64,000 bases of DNA from Methylotenera versatilis 301 (GCF_000093025.1 NC_014207.1:2232001-2296000); one strand, 5' to 3'; counted from the stretch's first letter, positions 41,581 to 51,195 are shown. Notes: a model not told the origin generated them from the sequence alone. Numbers and translations are program-made.

Positions 41581-42957
41581 TCAATGTACATGGGGCTTGC
41601 CTTGCGGCTTCGCATTCGGATCTATCGGCTGCGGATCTAAAGTCGCAATGGTTAAATTATCTTTAACTAGATATTTCTTAGCGACCGCTTGCACTTGCTC
41701 TGACGTCACCGCGCGTAACTTTGCTTGGTAGCCATCTAAAATCTTCCAAGAGAAGCCAATCGTCTCTACCGTACCTATCTGCATGGCTTGGTAAAACATC
41801 GAGTCGCGTTGATAAACGTCTGAGGCAATCACACCAGCTTTAACGCGATCAAGCTCTTCAGTGGTCACACCAGATGTTTTGATTTTTTCTATTTGTTGCA
41901 GCAAAGCCGCCTCTACTTCATTCACGGTTTTGCCTTCGCTTGGCGTGCCGTCTAATTCAAATAAGCTCAAACGTCCGCGTTCCAAAAGGTCATAGCCAGC
42001 ACTTACATCGACAGCCAGCTGTGTATCTCGCACTAAGCTTTGATTAAGTCTCGCAGCGGGATTGCCACTTAACACGCCAGCTAATACTTCTAGCGCATAC
42101 GGCTCCCAGTCTGACTCTGGGTTATTCAATGCAGGTACATGGTAACCCATGAGAATATATGGCTGTTTAGCTGGCGCCTTAACTATAATGCGACGCTCGC
42201 CAATTTGTGGCGGCTCGACTTGTGGCTTACGTGCAGGCAATACTTTTGGCGTTAATTTACCAAAATACTGTTGAGCAAGCTTGTAAACATCACCTGCTTT
42301 TACATCACCAACCACCACTAGCGTGGCATTATTAGGCGCATACCAGTTGTGATACCACTCACGCGCATCTTCATAAGTCATATTTTCTAGATCGTTCATA
42401 AAACCAACAACCGGTCGTGCGTATGGGTGTGCGCGATAAACCGTGCCCTGAAAAGCCTCATTCACCATGGCTTGCGGCTTATCATCGGTGCGCCAACGAC
42501 GCTCTTCCATCACCACTTTAATTTCTTTATCAAACTCTACTTTAGTCAGCTGTAGGTTCGCCATGCGGTCAGCTTCTAACTCAAAAGACAGTGGTAATTG
42601 TGACTTTTCAAGTTGCTGAAAGTAACAAGTGTAATCAGCACCAGTAAAGGCATTCTCCTTACCGCCTGCTGCTGCGATTAAGCGTGAAAACTGACCTGCT
42701 TTCACTTTTTTAGTGCCCTTAAACATCATGTGTTCGAGCACGTGCGCTACGCCAGTTTTACCATTCACTTCATCCATACTGCCAGCGCGATACCACACCT
42801 GCGAAACCACCACTGGCGAGCGATGGTCTTCTTGCACTACAAGTTTTAAACCATTATCAAGTTTGAACTCCTGTATTGAACTTTCTGCAAAAACGGTAAT
42901 TGGCATTGCTAACATTAAAATTAATAAGCTTTTGATACGCACCTTGTACTTCTCCAA
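41581..42957 (-). CDS. M16 family zinc peptidase (catalytic subunit)
   Basis: 458 residues with a signal peptide ending near residue 24 and the inverted zinc motif HVLEH (His72, Glu75, His76); the third ligand is probably a Glu in the following LSFELEADRM segment. C-terminal lobe carries the Arg-Tyr type substrate region. Periplasmic processing peptidase by family. Its inactive paralogue lies downstream, separated by a 105-bp palindrome and a short repeat. Confidence 0.93.
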   Translation of the reverse strand: MEKYKVRIKSLLILMLAMPITVFAESSIQEFKLDNGLKLVVQEDHRSPVVVSQVWYRAGSMDEVNGKTGVAHVLEHMMFKGTKKVKAGQFSRLIAAAGGKENAFTGADYTCYFQQLEKSQLPLSFELEADRMANLQLTKVEFDKEIKVVMEERRWRTDDKPQAMVNEAFQGTVYRAHPYARPVVGFMNDLENMTYEDAREWYHNWYAPNNATLVVVGDVKAGDVYKLAQQYFGKLTPKVLPARKPQVEPPQIGERRIIVKAPAKQPYILMGYHVPALNNPESDWEPYALEVLAGVLSGNPAARLNQSLVRDTQLAVDVSAGYDLLERGRLSLFELDGTPSEGKTVNEVEAALLQQIEKIKTSGVTTEELDRVKAGVIASDVYQRDSMFYQAMQIGTVETIGFSWKILDGYQAKLRAVTSEQVQAVAKKYLVKDNLTIATLDPQPIDPNAKPQGKPHVH

Positions 42958-43214
42958 ATTCTTGTTAATGACTGTCTTCTAAATAAATCTTATCTGATTA
43001 TAGCTTGGCTAAGGTTTTAAAGTCGCCATCATTCTAAACCAGCTGTGTGACATGAACAGTTGCGCGTTAGTTCATCACAGAAAAATACCAAGCTAAAATG
43101 CAATTTATATTATTCCAAATAATTATATGCTTATCCAAATAAAGTATTTTCGCTTATTTAAATTAGTGGATAAAGTGACCTGCACACAACCAACTGTAGC
43201 AACAAAGGCAAGCA

Positions 43215-44462
43215 ATGAAACTTACACTAAAATTCCTACCTCTCATTATTATTGCAGCATCAGCCGAGGCCAACGCCACTGATGGCTACTTTACACATGG
43301 TTATGGCGTTAAATCTCAAGGGATGGGTGGTGTAGGCATTGCATTGCCGCAAGATGCACTAGCAGCAGCTGCAAATCCTGCTGGTATGGGTTTAATTGGT
43401 GACCGTGTTGACTTCGGCGTAACTTGGTTTAGGCCGCAACGTGAATCTGAACTGGTTAACACTGCTGGCGGCTCAAAGTTTTTTGATGGCACCTATGACG
43501 CGAACGATACTGAAAATTTTATCATTCCAGAATTCGGCTACAACCGTCAAATCAACTCTAATTTAACTTTGGGCGTGAGTGTTTATGGTAATGGTGGAAT
43601 GAATACCGATTATAAAAATGGCATTCCTTTATTTGGCAGTACTGGTAGCGCGGGGGTTGATTTAATACAGGTATTTGTAGCGCCTACTGTCGCTTGGAAA
43701 CTTACGCCAACTCAAACCGTAGGCGCCTCTCTAAACCTAGCTTATCAACGGTTTGAAGCGAAGGGGCTGCAAGGCTTTGCCCCAGCAAGCACATCCCCAA
43801 GCAATCTAACTAACAATGGTCACGACAACTCCTACGGCGCCGGTCTGCATTTAGGCTGGATTGGTCAAATCAATGATGTGGTTAGTTTGGGTGCAAGCTA
43901 TCAAAGCCGTACCTACATGAGCAAGTTTGACAAATATAAAGGCCTGTTTGCTGAGCAAGGGGATTTTGACATTCCTTCAACCTATGGTGTTGGTATTGCA
44001 GTCAAAGCAACACAACAACTCACACTAGCTGCTGATGTAGAGCGTATCAATTATAGTGATGTGGCTTCTGTTGGTAATGCTTCTTTATCAAACCTTGGAA
44101 ATGGCCTAGGTTCTGATAATGGCGCGGGGTTTGGATGGCGTGACGTGACTGCGACTAAACTAGGTGCCAGCTATGCCTATAGCGATGCACTCACGCTTAG
44201 AGCAGGCTACAATCATTCAACGCAACCCATTCGCCAAACGGATACTTTGTTCAACATCCTTGCTCCTGGCGTCATTCAAGATCATTTCACACTAGGTGGG
44301 ACTTGGGTACTTGCCAATAAATCTGAAGTTTCACTCTCATACATTCACGCATTTGAAGAAAAGGTCCATGGAAACGGCTCTCTCCAAGGCTTTGGCGGCG
44401 GTGAAGCCAACCTAAAAATGTATCAAGACTCACTCGGCATTGCTTACGGCTGGCAGCTTTAG
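43215..44462 (+). CDS. FadL/OmpP1/TodX family outer membrane transporter
   Basis: 415 residues, signal peptide (about 1-21), then the FadL-like N-terminal plug TDGYFTHGYGVKSQGMGG ... ALAAAANPAGMG and a predicted beta-barrel of alternating strands. The protein ends with LGIAYGWQL. Family members carry hydrophobic substrates such as long-chain fatty acids or aromatics across the outer membrane. The substrate here is unknown. Confidence 0.9.
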   Translation: MKLTLKFLPLIIIAASAEANATDGYFTHGYGVKSQGMGGVGIALPQDALAAAANPAGMGLIGDRVDFGVTWFRPQRESELVNTAGGSKFFDGTYDANDTENFIIPEFGYNRQINSNLTLGVSVYGNGGMNTDYKNGIPLFGSTGSAGVDLIQVFVAPTVAWKLTPTQTVGASLNLAYQRFEAKGLQGFAPASTSPSNLTNNGHDNSYGAGLHLGWIGQINDVVSLGASYQSRTYMSKFDKYKGLFAEQGDFDIPSTYGVGIAVKATQQLTLAADVERINYSDVASVGNASLSNLGNGLGSDNGAGFGWRDVTATKLGASYAYSDALTLRAGYNHSTQPIRQTDTLFNILAPGVIQDHFTLGGTWVLANKSEVSLSYIHAFEEKVHGNGSLQGFGGGEANLKMYQDSLGIAYGWQL

Positions 44463-44539
44463 TTTAAGTTATAATTTACGCAACAAAGCCGCGCGCATAA
44501 GGTGTGTGGCTTCTTTTCATTTAACGTTAATGAATACTT

Positions 44540-44971
44540 ATGACAATCGACTGGAATCACTTTACGCCTTGGTCTGCACTTGCTGGTGGTGGACTAATCG
44601 GCATTTCCGTAGCGCTTTTAATATTATTAAATGGCCGCATTGCTGGCATCACTGGCATTATCGGCAGATTATTTAAGCCTGTTAAAGGCGACGTAGCTTG
44701 GCGTATTGCTTTTACTTTTGGATTAATTATTGCGCCTATTATTTGGCTTCTATTCGGTAAATTACCTGAAATCACAATTGATGCAAATTATGGCTTATTA
44801 GTCGCTGCTGGCTTAATTGTCGGCTTTGGCGCCCGCCTCGGTTCAGGCTGCACCAGCGGCCATGGCGTATGCGGAATCTCTCGCTTATCGCCTCGCTCCA
44901 TTGTCGCCACTCTTGCCTTTATGGGCACTGGGTTCTTAACCGTATTTATTGCGCGTCACTTACTGGGTTGA
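44540..44971 (+). CDS. YeeE/YedE family membrane protein, N-half
   Basis: 143 residues with four hydrophobic helices and the signature [22 protein letters not shown], containing conserved Cys residues of thiosulfate/sulfur-carrier YeeE-type channels. It is half the length of TsuA-like proteins, and the next gene supplies a second four-helix half, so the pair likely forms one transporter. Often located near sulfur metabolism or rhodanese genes, not seen here. Confidence 0.88.
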   Translation: MTIDWNHFTPWSALAGGGLIGISVALLILLNGRIAGITGIIGRLFKPVKGDVAWRIAFTFGLIIAPIIWLLFGKLPEITIDANYGLLVAAGLIVGFGARLGSGCTSGHGVCGISRLSPRSIVATLAFMGTGFLTVFIARHLLG

Positions 44972-44979
44972 TTGTAAAA

Positions 44980-45408
44980 ATGAAGAAGCATTTAAGTGTT
45001 ATTACTGCATTGTTTTCTGGCCTTATATTTGGCTTTGGACTTATTCTAGCGGGTATGGCGAACCCCGCCAAGGTATTAGCTTTTTTAGACATTACTCCAC
45101 TATGGGATCCTTCTTTAGCGCTTGTTATGGGCGGGGCAATAGCCGTTGGCTTCGTAGCGTTTAAAATTGCAGGTAAACGTACAAACAGCTTTTTAGACTT
45201 ACCTATGAATATTCCTACTTCGCGATTGATTGATAAGCGCTTAGTAATTGGCGCTCTCATATTCGGGATTGGTTGGGGTTTAGCTGGTATATGCCCTGCG
45301 CCCGCATTTGTATTGCTCGGTACAGGAAGTATCAAAGGTGTTGTATTTCTAATTGCAATGTTAATTGGCATGGGCATCTTCGAACTTACTGAAAGTCGCC
45401 CTAAGTAA
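44980..45408 (+). CDS. YeeE/YedE family membrane protein, C-half (DUF6691 type)
   Basis: 142 residues from the ATG at 44980; an upstream in-frame start at 44869 would overlap the previous gene. Four helices, with GLILAGMANPAKVLAFLD and GWGLAGICPAPAFVLLGTG, the latter holding the conserved Cys. Eight bases separate it from the first half gene, consistent with a split two-subunit sulfur transporter. Confidence 0.88.
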   Translation: MKKHLSVITALFSGLIFGFGLILAGMANPAKVLAFLDITPLWDPSLALVMGGAIAVGFVAFKIAGKRTNSFLDLPMNIPTSRLIDKRLVIGALIFGIGWGLAGICPAPAFVLLGTGSIKGVVFLIAMLIGMGIFELTESRPK

Positions 45409-45503
45409 CAATCACCAACCAAGGATTAAAAGCAACTTCACGGCACGAGCCGAAAATTAAGTTAAAATAGCACTTATCAAATCCGCCAAAATATTGAGTA
45501 GCT

Positions 45504-46505
45504 ATGTTCGATTTTTTCAAAAAAAAACCATTTCAGCCTGAGCACGAAGAAACTACTGAGCAAGTAGATACTGCACTCACCGAAGCGCAAGTAGCCGCAC
45601 AAAGCTGGAGTGAGCGCCTAAAACAAAGCCTCAGCAAAACACGTAAACAGCTCGGCAATCAACTTGCCAGTTTGTTTGGTGGCGGCAAAATCGACGCAGA
45701 AGTTTATGAAGAGCTAGAAACTATTTTAATCACTTCAGATGTAGGCGTGAATGCTACTAAAAACCTGCTTGCCGACATTAAAAACCGCGTAAAAGTGCAA
45801 AGTCTAGATGATACAGTTCAGCTTAAAGCCGCGCTAAAAGAAGCTATGTCTGACTTACTTACGCCACTACAAAAGCCGCTCGATACCAGCGGCCAAAAGC
45901 CCTTTGTGATTATGCTAGCAGGGGTGAATGGCGCAGGTAAAACTACGTCAATTGGCAAGCTTGCGCATGCATTTCAAGCAGAAGGTAAGTCTGTACTCAT
46001 TGCCGCAGGTGATACATTTAGAGCTGCCGCACGCGAACAACTGCAAATTTGGGGAGAACGCAATAACGTACATGTCGTTTCGCAAACCAGTGGTGACGCG
46101 GCTGCCGTGATGTTTGATGCCATCAACTCAGCAAAAGCTAAGAATATCGACATCGTACTAGCAGACACTGCAGGCCGCTTGCCTACGCAAATGCACTTAA
46201 TGGATGAAATTGCCAAAGTTAAACGCGTGATGGATAAAGCCCTGCCTGGTGCACCTCACGAAGTGTTATTGGTGCTAGACGCTAACACTGGCCAAAATGC
46301 CGTGACGCAAGTAAAAACCTTCGACGACGCACTAGGTGTTACAGGCTTGGTTCTTAGTAAGCTAGATGGTACCGCTAAAGGCGGCGTCATTGCGGCGATT
46401 GCTGAAGCACGCCCTATCCCAATTCGTTACATTGGCATCGGCGAAGGCATAGACGATTTACGACCGTTTATTGCTGCGGATTTTATTGATGCAATGATTG
46501 ATTAA
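45504..46505 (+). CDS. ftsY: Signal recognition particle receptor FtsY
   Basis: GTPase docking SRP-ribosome complexes to the inner membrane. The 333 residues have a short acidic A region, the N domain (from about 35) and G domain motifs [24 protein letters not shown] and [10 protein letters not shown]. It heads the ftsY-ftsE-ftsX cluster, a conserved gammaproteobacterial and betaproteobacterial order. Confidence 0.97.
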   Translation: MFDFFKKKPFQPEHEETTEQVDTALTEAQVAAQSWSERLKQSLSKTRKQLGNQLASLFGGGKIDAEVYEELETILITSDVGVNATKNLLADIKNRVKVQSLDDTVQLKAALKEAMSDLLTPLQKPLDTSGQKPFVIMLAGVNGAGKTTSIGKLAHAFQAEGKSVLIAAGDTFRAAAREQLQIWGERNNVHVVSQTSGDAAAVMFDAINSAKAKNIDIVLADTAGRLPTQMHLMDEIAKVKRVMDKALPGAPHEVLLVLDANTGQNAVTQVKTFDDALGVTGLVLSKLDGTAKGGVIAAIAEARPIPIRYIGIGEGIDDLRPFIAADFIDAMID

Positions 46506-46541
46506 TAATTTCATTCACCATTTAACGATATAATCTCTTCA

Positions 46542-47228
46542 ATGATTAAATTCGACCAAGTCACCAAACGCTACCCCGGTAGCAATGAAGCTTTAAAAAA
46601 CGCCAGCTTTACGATTGAAGCGGGTGAACTGGCATTTGTGACGGGGCATTCTGGCGCAGGTAAAAGCACCTTACTTAAACTCATCGCGGCAATTGAGCGC
46701 CCTACTAGCGGCACTGTGCTTATCGCTAACCAAAATATCAGCAAACTTAAACCATCCGCAATTCCATTTATGCGCCGCAAGTTTGGTTTGATTTTTCAAG
46801 ATCATAAATTGCTATATGACCGCAATTGCTTCGAAAATGTGATTCTGCCTTTGCACATCAACGGCATCACAGGTAATGAAGCTGCAAAGCGTGTGCGTGC
46901 TGCTTTAGATAAAGTTGGTCTATTACATAAAGAAAAAGCCATGCCAATTACGCTATCAGGTGGCGAGCAGCAGCGCTTAGCGATTGCACGTGCAGTGGTG
47001 AGTCGCCCTTCTATTTTGATAGCAGATGAACCAACGGGTAATTTAGATGCGAGTTACGCGGCAGACATTATGGCGATTTTTCATGCGTTTCATCAGGTTG
47101 GCGTGACTGTTATTGTTGCAACGCACGACGCTTTAGGCATGAGCACTACACAAAATCGCGTGCTACATCTTAATCAAGGCCAACTTACGCATACTCAATC
47201 TGGGCTTGATGGAGTTCATCATGAATAA
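46542..47228 (+). CDS. ftsE: Cell division ATP-binding protein FtsE
   Basis: 228 residues. ABC ATPase with Walker A GHSGAGKSTLLK, signature LSGGEQQRLAIARAVV and Walker B ILIADEPTGNLD. With FtsX it controls septal peptidoglycan hydrolysis. The TAA stop overlaps the ftsX start. Confidence 0.97.
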   Translation: MIKFDQVTKRYPGSNEALKNASFTIEAGELAFVTGHSGAGKSTLLKLIAAIERPTSGTVLIANQNISKLKPSAIPFMRRKFGLIFQDHKLLYDRNCFENVILPLHINGITGNEAAKRVRAALDKVGLLHKEKAMPITLSGGEQQRLAIARAVVSRPSILIADEPTGNLDASYAADIMAIFHAFHQVGVTVIVATHDALGMSTTQNRVLHLNQGQLTHTQSGLDGVHHE

Positions 47229-48141
47229 CTGGATTAACCAGCACATACAAACCATTAAATTGGTGCTTGGTCGTATGCAAAATAATACATTATCGACATT
47301 CATGATTAGCCTTGTGATTGCTGTTGCACTGTGTGTGCCAGGACTATTTTATTTGGGTGTAGATCATTTATCCAAATTTACTAATCACATGCAAGATGAA
47401 ACAGAGATTAGCCTTTTTCTAAAGCTTGATGCAGATAAAGATGCCGTGACAGAAATCGGCGAGGTTTTAGCAAAGAATGATTCGATTAAAAGCTTTCATC
47501 TTGTCTCCAAAGAAAATGCATGGCAGGCACTTAAGAATAAAACCGAAGCTGACAATGAAACAGACAGTAAAATTGCCGATCTAGAAAAGAATCCATTACC
47601 AGATGCATTCTTCATTCAAGCTAAATCTACAGAGCCTGAAGCTCTAGAAACTCTCAAACAAGCGCTTCAAAGCATTCCTGGGGTTGAACACGTATTGCTG
47701 AATACTGATTGGGCAAAGCGCTTATCTGCACTATTAACACTAGGCAAAAAGATTATATTATTTGTAACCGCCCTACTTGCTGTCGCTTTGCTAGTCATTA
47801 TCGGCAACACCATACGCATGCAAATACTCACACAAAAAGATGAAGTGATAGTAAGCAAACTGATAGGTGCAACCAATAGCTTTATTCGCATTCCATTTTT
47901 ATATGCTGGCATTCTTTACGGATTATTTGGCGGGCTATTGGCAATCTTCATGCTGATGTTAGCGGTGAAAGTGTTTAATCTATCTGTGCAACAACTATCC
48001 AGCTTGTACAGCAGCGACTTCAGCTTACCTTTATTCAATGGTCAGCTTTTTATCGGCATCATCGGCTTCGCCAGTTTCATTGGCTGGCTGGGATCATATC
48101 TCGCTGTCTCTCGCTCCATCGCCTCAATTAAAATTAATTAA
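47221..48141 (+). CDS. ftsX: Cell division protein FtsX
   Basis: 306 residues from ATG 47221; an upstream ATG at 47206 is also in frame. N-terminal cytoplasmic part, one helix, a periplasmic domain (about 60-170: DETEISLFLKLDADKDAV, the FtsX PE-like domain) and three C-terminal helices. ATGAATAA overlaps the ftsE stop by eight bases, the normal coupled arrangement. Confidence 0.95.
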   Translation: MNNWINQHIQTIKLVLGRMQNNTLSTFMISLVIAVALCVPGLFYLGVDHLSKFTNHMQDETEISLFLKLDADKDAVTEIGEVLAKNDSIKSFHLVSKENAWQALKNKTEADNETDSKIADLEKNPLPDAFFIQAKSTEPEALETLKQALQSIPGVEHVLLNTDWAKRLSALLTLGKKIILFVTALLAVALLVIIGNTIRMQILTQKDEVIVSKLIGATNSFIRIPFLYAGILYGLFGGLLAIFMLMLAVKVFNLSVQQLSSLYSSDFSLPLFNGQLFIGIIGFASFIGWLGSYLAVSRSIASIKIN

Positions 48142-48159
48142 GACATTTCCATAATGTTT

Positions 48160-48197
48160 GAGTAACTCTTACCTCTGAGTAGAGGTAAGAGTTACTC
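48160..48197. terminator. Perfect 16-bp hairpin after ftsX
   Basis: GAGTAACTCTTACCTC (48160-48175) and its exact reverse complement (48182-48197) enclose TGAGTA. No T run follows, so it may terminate poorly or act as a 3' stabiliser of the ftsYEX transcript. Confidence 0.65.
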
Positions 48198-48362
48198 AGT
48201 TAATTAGGCTTTGCAATCAATGCTTCTCTCATTAAGTCGCAACTGTTAAGTTATGTAATTTCAACGAGCTAACCTTAGTACTAGACATAAATTTCATATA
48301 TATTTACTGCAAGAGTGTGAGTTACATGCTCAGTAGACATTAAAAAAAATAAGTTTCTAGAA

Positions 48363-48755
48363 ATGACTTCTAATATACCCACTGTAAATTTTCTGCAAAT
48401 CATTAACACGCATGCTGTTTGGAAAAACATCTTAAATGAGATGCTAGCAAACGAATTAAGAATAAAAATAAACCTTGATCCTGACCATCTTAAAAAAGAT
48501 AACTTATGCCACTTTGGCCAGTTGATTCAGGTTAACCCTCATAGGTTTTCAGCATTGCCAGCTTTTGTAGGAGTTCGCAGTTTACATAAAAACTTTCATG
48601 GTATCTCTTCGGAGATTGTGCGCTTATATCAAGATGGGCAGCATACAAAAGCTACAGAACTGTTAAATGGTAGGTTTGAATTAGTATCTAGAAACCTAAA
48701 ATCTAAATTAATTTTGTTATCTCAAGAATACGTTGCAGCTGCAGGGAGTTTATAG
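48363..48755 (+). CDS. Stand-alone CZB (chemoreceptor zinc-binding) domain protein
   Basis: 130 residues forming a single helical domain. His17, Cys49 (NLCHFG), His75 and His79 (SLHKNFHG) reproduce the His3-Cys zinc site of CZB domains, which regulate chemoreceptors and the cyclase DgcZ and can respond to zinc or hypochlorous acid. No signal peptide, membrane helix or fused output domain is present. The neighbouring EAL and GGDEF genes suggest it feeds a c-di-GMP pathway, which is inference. Confidence 0.8.
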   Translation: MTSNIPTVNFLQIINTHAVWKNILNEMLANELRIKINLDPDHLKKDNLCHFGQLIQVNPHRFSALPAFVGVRSLHKNFHGISSEIVRLYQDGQHTKATELLNGRFELVSRNLKSKLILLSQEYVAAAGSL

Positions 48756-48932
48756 CTTTAAAAAAAACCTCATGTACTAAACAAATTATAGTTGTTAACT
48801 TTTGCGAAGCATTAATAAAAGTTGCATAGCAACTCAATAGCCCTCAATTTAGCGTGTGATAATTTCCCACAAACAAGTAATTATATGGTAGTCTTGTGTT
48901 GTTATCTTACAGTTAATACTGGAGAGTATAAA

Positions 48933-49244
48933 ATGACAGCTAACGATAGTGAAGCAAGATGGGTGCTCTTACAAGTCAGCATTGAGAATGAATGCTTTAC
49001 AGTTCTAGACAGACGGTCAAAAAGAAGACGCGCATATCATGTGCCTTTTTTGAAGCATGCTGTAATTTTTGAACAAGAAGTATATATATTTACCTCAAAC
49101 TCAAAAATAATGCAGCTGAATTTATTGACAGCTTCAAGGCAGTTTTTATCCATTAATCAATTAATGGATTTAAAAGAAATACAACAAACTCACGTCTTTT
49201 ATGGTGGTCATCATAAGCAGCTGGTAACGGCATCAACCAATTAA
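48933..49244 (+). CDS. Small hypothetical protein
   Basis: 103 residues from ATG 48933, chosen for the GGAGAG ribosome site at 48921-48926; an in-frame ATG at 48822 has no such site. No signal peptide or membrane helix; one Cys; repeated beta-rich stretches (WVLLQVSIENECFTVLD, AVIFEQEVYIFTS). A 14-bp hairpin terminator-like structure follows. No family recognised. Confidence 0.6.
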   Translation: MTANDSEARWVLLQVSIENECFTVLDRRSKRRRAYHVPFLKHAVIFEQEVYIFTSNSKIMQLNLLTASRQFLSINQLMDLKEIQQTHVFYGGHHKQLVTASTN

Positions 49245-49264
49245 TAAGTTAACAATTGCAGGTT

Positions 49265-49297
49265 AATACTCATATTAAGGCTATTAATATGAGTATT
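49265..49297. terminator. Perfect 14-bp hairpin after the 48933 gene
   Basis: AATACTCATATTAA and TTAATATGAGTATT enclose GGCTA. Flanking A/T-rich sequence on both sides makes it a plausible bidirectional terminator. Confidence 0.6.
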
Positions 49298-49765
49298 CAT
49301 TTAATTTATCGAGTTGGTAATCACCAGTTTGAGTTGCTCAAATAGATACGTTAAGCGTCATCGCTCATCAACTTCTATGAGTTATGACAAACTTTAATTC
49401 TGACATCTCTCAATAATTTATTTTTTTAAATTTTAAAAGAGTTGTTAACTACTCACTACATTGTTTACATTTATAGCTAAAACAAACAATTTAAAGCTCT
49501 TAACTGATTTATAAAGTACAAGTTACTTTCCGCAGAAAGTAATCTATAACAGTCACTGACACACCTTAGTAGTGAGATTTCTACTAGGCAGACAGTGGAA
49601 AATGGAGCTTACGACCTTAAGTGGGTGAAGCCCACATATTAGTTTTTGCATGTCATCATCTCTACACATTCTTTATTTTCAAACGCATAATTCTAAAAAC
49701 AATAGAACATTATTGCGTTTGTGTACTCATAACACTTGTCACTAAATTTCATAATAAGGTTAATC
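49298..49765. other. Long AT-rich spacer with a hairpin cluster
   Basis: About 470 bases without a convincing gene. The first 200 are AT-rich. From 49520 to 49655 a group of hairpins is seen: TTACTTTC/GAAAGTAA, CCTTAGTAG/CTACTAGG enclosed by CACTG/CAGTG, and GTGGG/CCCAC followed by a T-rich stretch. This may be a structured RNA or leader of the small protein downstream. Confidence 0.5.
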
Positions 49766-49939
49766 ATGGTAAATGAAGAAGGCTATCAAGAAGCGCTTAC
49801 TTTAGAAGAGATGGTAGCGCATGTTTGTTTTTGTAAGTTGCACGAAATTTGCTATGACAAAAATAGTAGTGAATGCATGCGTAACAGAAACATTTACGCA
49901 GAGTTTATGAAGAAAAAATCAGAAGAGCGATTAGCTTAA
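49766..49939 (+). CDS. Small Cys-rich hypothetical protein
   Basis: 57 residues from ATG 49766, with AAGG a few bases upstream; an earlier in-frame TTG at 49736 is possible. Four Cys (VCFCKLHEIC...EC) and several Met/Arg/Lys. It is followed after nine bases by a 50-residue membrane protein, and the shared RBS spacing suggests one operon. Could bind metal; family unrecognised. Confidence 0.55.
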   Translation: MVNEEGYQEALTLEEMVAHVCFCKLHEICYDKNSSECMRNRNIYAEFMKKKSEERLA

Positions 49940-49948
49940 GGAGTTTCT

Positions 49949-50101
49949 ATGCAAAGCAATGAACCATTAGTCCGTCTACTTGAGGCAACCCATTCCAAAT
50001 TATCTGAGATTAATACCAATATGCTCAAAGTGTTTTGGATAGTGGCAATTTTTGCATTGTTATATTTTGGACTGATGCTCTATATACTATTCTTTAGATA
50101 G
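49949..50101 (+). CDS. Small single-pass membrane protein
   Basis: 50 residues: a soluble amphipathic part (residues 1-26) and one membrane helix (about 28-48: VFWIVAIFALLYFGLMLYIL). A strong TAAGGAG ribosome site lies five to ten bases before the ATG, overlapping the preceding stop, which supports real translation. Such small membrane proteins often modulate transporters or kinases; the partner here is unknown. Confidence 0.65.
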   Translation: MQSNEPLVRLLEATHSKLSEINTNMLKVFWIVAIFALLYFGLMLYILFFR

Positions 50102-50110
50102 CTTTAAACT

Positions 50111-50149
50111 GATTAGCCCAACTTCAAGCTAGGGTAGCTAATCGCTTTT
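50111..50149 (+). terminator. Candidate terminator after the small membrane protein
   Basis: GATTAGC (50111-50117) pairs with GCTAATC (50137-50143), with inner partial pairing and a downstream GCTTTT. The stem is short, so strength is uncertain. Confidence 0.45.
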
Positions 50150-50332
50150 AATATACAGTTTGTTGGTATGCTTCTAATAATTCCGTGAGTTTCCCTCAAA
50201 TTATTAAAAGGGTGAGTCATCAGAATTAAGCTAACTTATTGCCTCTCGTTACCGATTTAAAACCTAATCTTTAGACATATACTTAACTTGGTGTTTGGTT
50301 AATGTTGTTATCTTTATTTAAGGTCATGCTCT

Positions 50333-51124
50333 ATGAGTAATTTATCTACCCCAGTCATTCATAATAGATCTAAAACAGGATCACTGCCATGTGTAGGTTG
50401 CAAAAACAGTACTGAATTGGATTTCGACTTTGAATATGCTTTTCAGCCAATAGTCGACATGAGTACAAAAACCATATTCGCACATGAGGCTTTAATCAGA
50501 GGACCAAATGGAGAAGGTGCCCATACTATTTTAAGTAAAGTTAATAACGATAATACATACCGTTTTGATCAGGCATGCAGAGTTAAGGCGGTTAAGACCG
50601 CTGCGGAACTGAATCTTAAAGGAATGTTATCCATTAACTTTATGCCTAACGCAGTATATAGACCTGAACTATGTATCAGCACGACTTTAGAAGCTGCAAA
50701 AAAATACAATTTTCTAGCAAGTAACATTATTTTTGAATTTACCGAACAAGAAATAGTTCAAGACACTAAGCATCTCTTAAACATTGTTTCAGAGTATAAA
50801 AAACTAGGATTTAAAACTGCTCTTGATGATTTTGGTGCTGGTTACGCTGGCTTAAACCTATTGGCTAATTTTCAACCTGACATTATCAAAATTGATATGG
50901 ATCTGATTCGCGATGTTGACACAAGTAAGTCGCGTCAAACAATTATTAAAGCCGTTACACGTATGTGTGAAGAGCTGAATGTCATAGTACTTGCCGAAGG
51001 CGTGGAAACTGCCAATGAAAGAGACGTTTTATTAAACTTTGGCATCAGTCTTTTTCAAGGTTATCTTTTCTGCAAACCTGCTTTTAAAGCAGAAGGAACT
51101 GTTGACCCGAAGTCTTGGGGCTAA
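50333..51124 (+). CDS. EAL-domain c-di-GMP phosphodiesterase
   Basis: 263 residues: a short N-terminus with a CVGC pair (Cys20, Cys23) and a complete EAL domain. The catalytic set is present: EALIR (from Glu52), Asn in INFMPN, Glu in FEFTEQ, DDFGAGY, Lys in IKIDMD, AEGVET and QG in FQGYLF. It should hydrolyse c-di-GMP. The CVGC pair may bind metal or respond to redox. A GGDEF gene follows 71 bases later, a matched synthesis/degradation pair. Confidence 0.92.
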   Translation: MSNLSTPVIHNRSKTGSLPCVGCKNSTELDFDFEYAFQPIVDMSTKTIFAHEALIRGPNGEGAHTILSKVNNDNTYRFDQACRVKAVKTAAELNLKGMLSINFMPNAVYRPELCISTTLEAAKKYNFLASNIIFEFTEQEIVQDTKHLLNIVSEYKKLGFKTALDDFGAGYAGLNLLANFQPDIIKIDMDLIRDVDTSKSRQTIIKAVTRMCEELNVIVLAEGVETANERDVLLNFGISLFQGYLFCKPAFKAEGTVDPKSWG

Positions 51125-51195
51125 TTCGCCTCAATGCCTTGCATTATTGATCTCCAGTAATTAACGCTTTTTAAAATTACATTTTCAAGGACATT

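Noticed and set aside
49520-49655. c-di-GMP-I or -II riboswitch
   Set aside because: Considered because of the GGDEF/EAL neighbours, but the conserved GEMM-type bases are missing.
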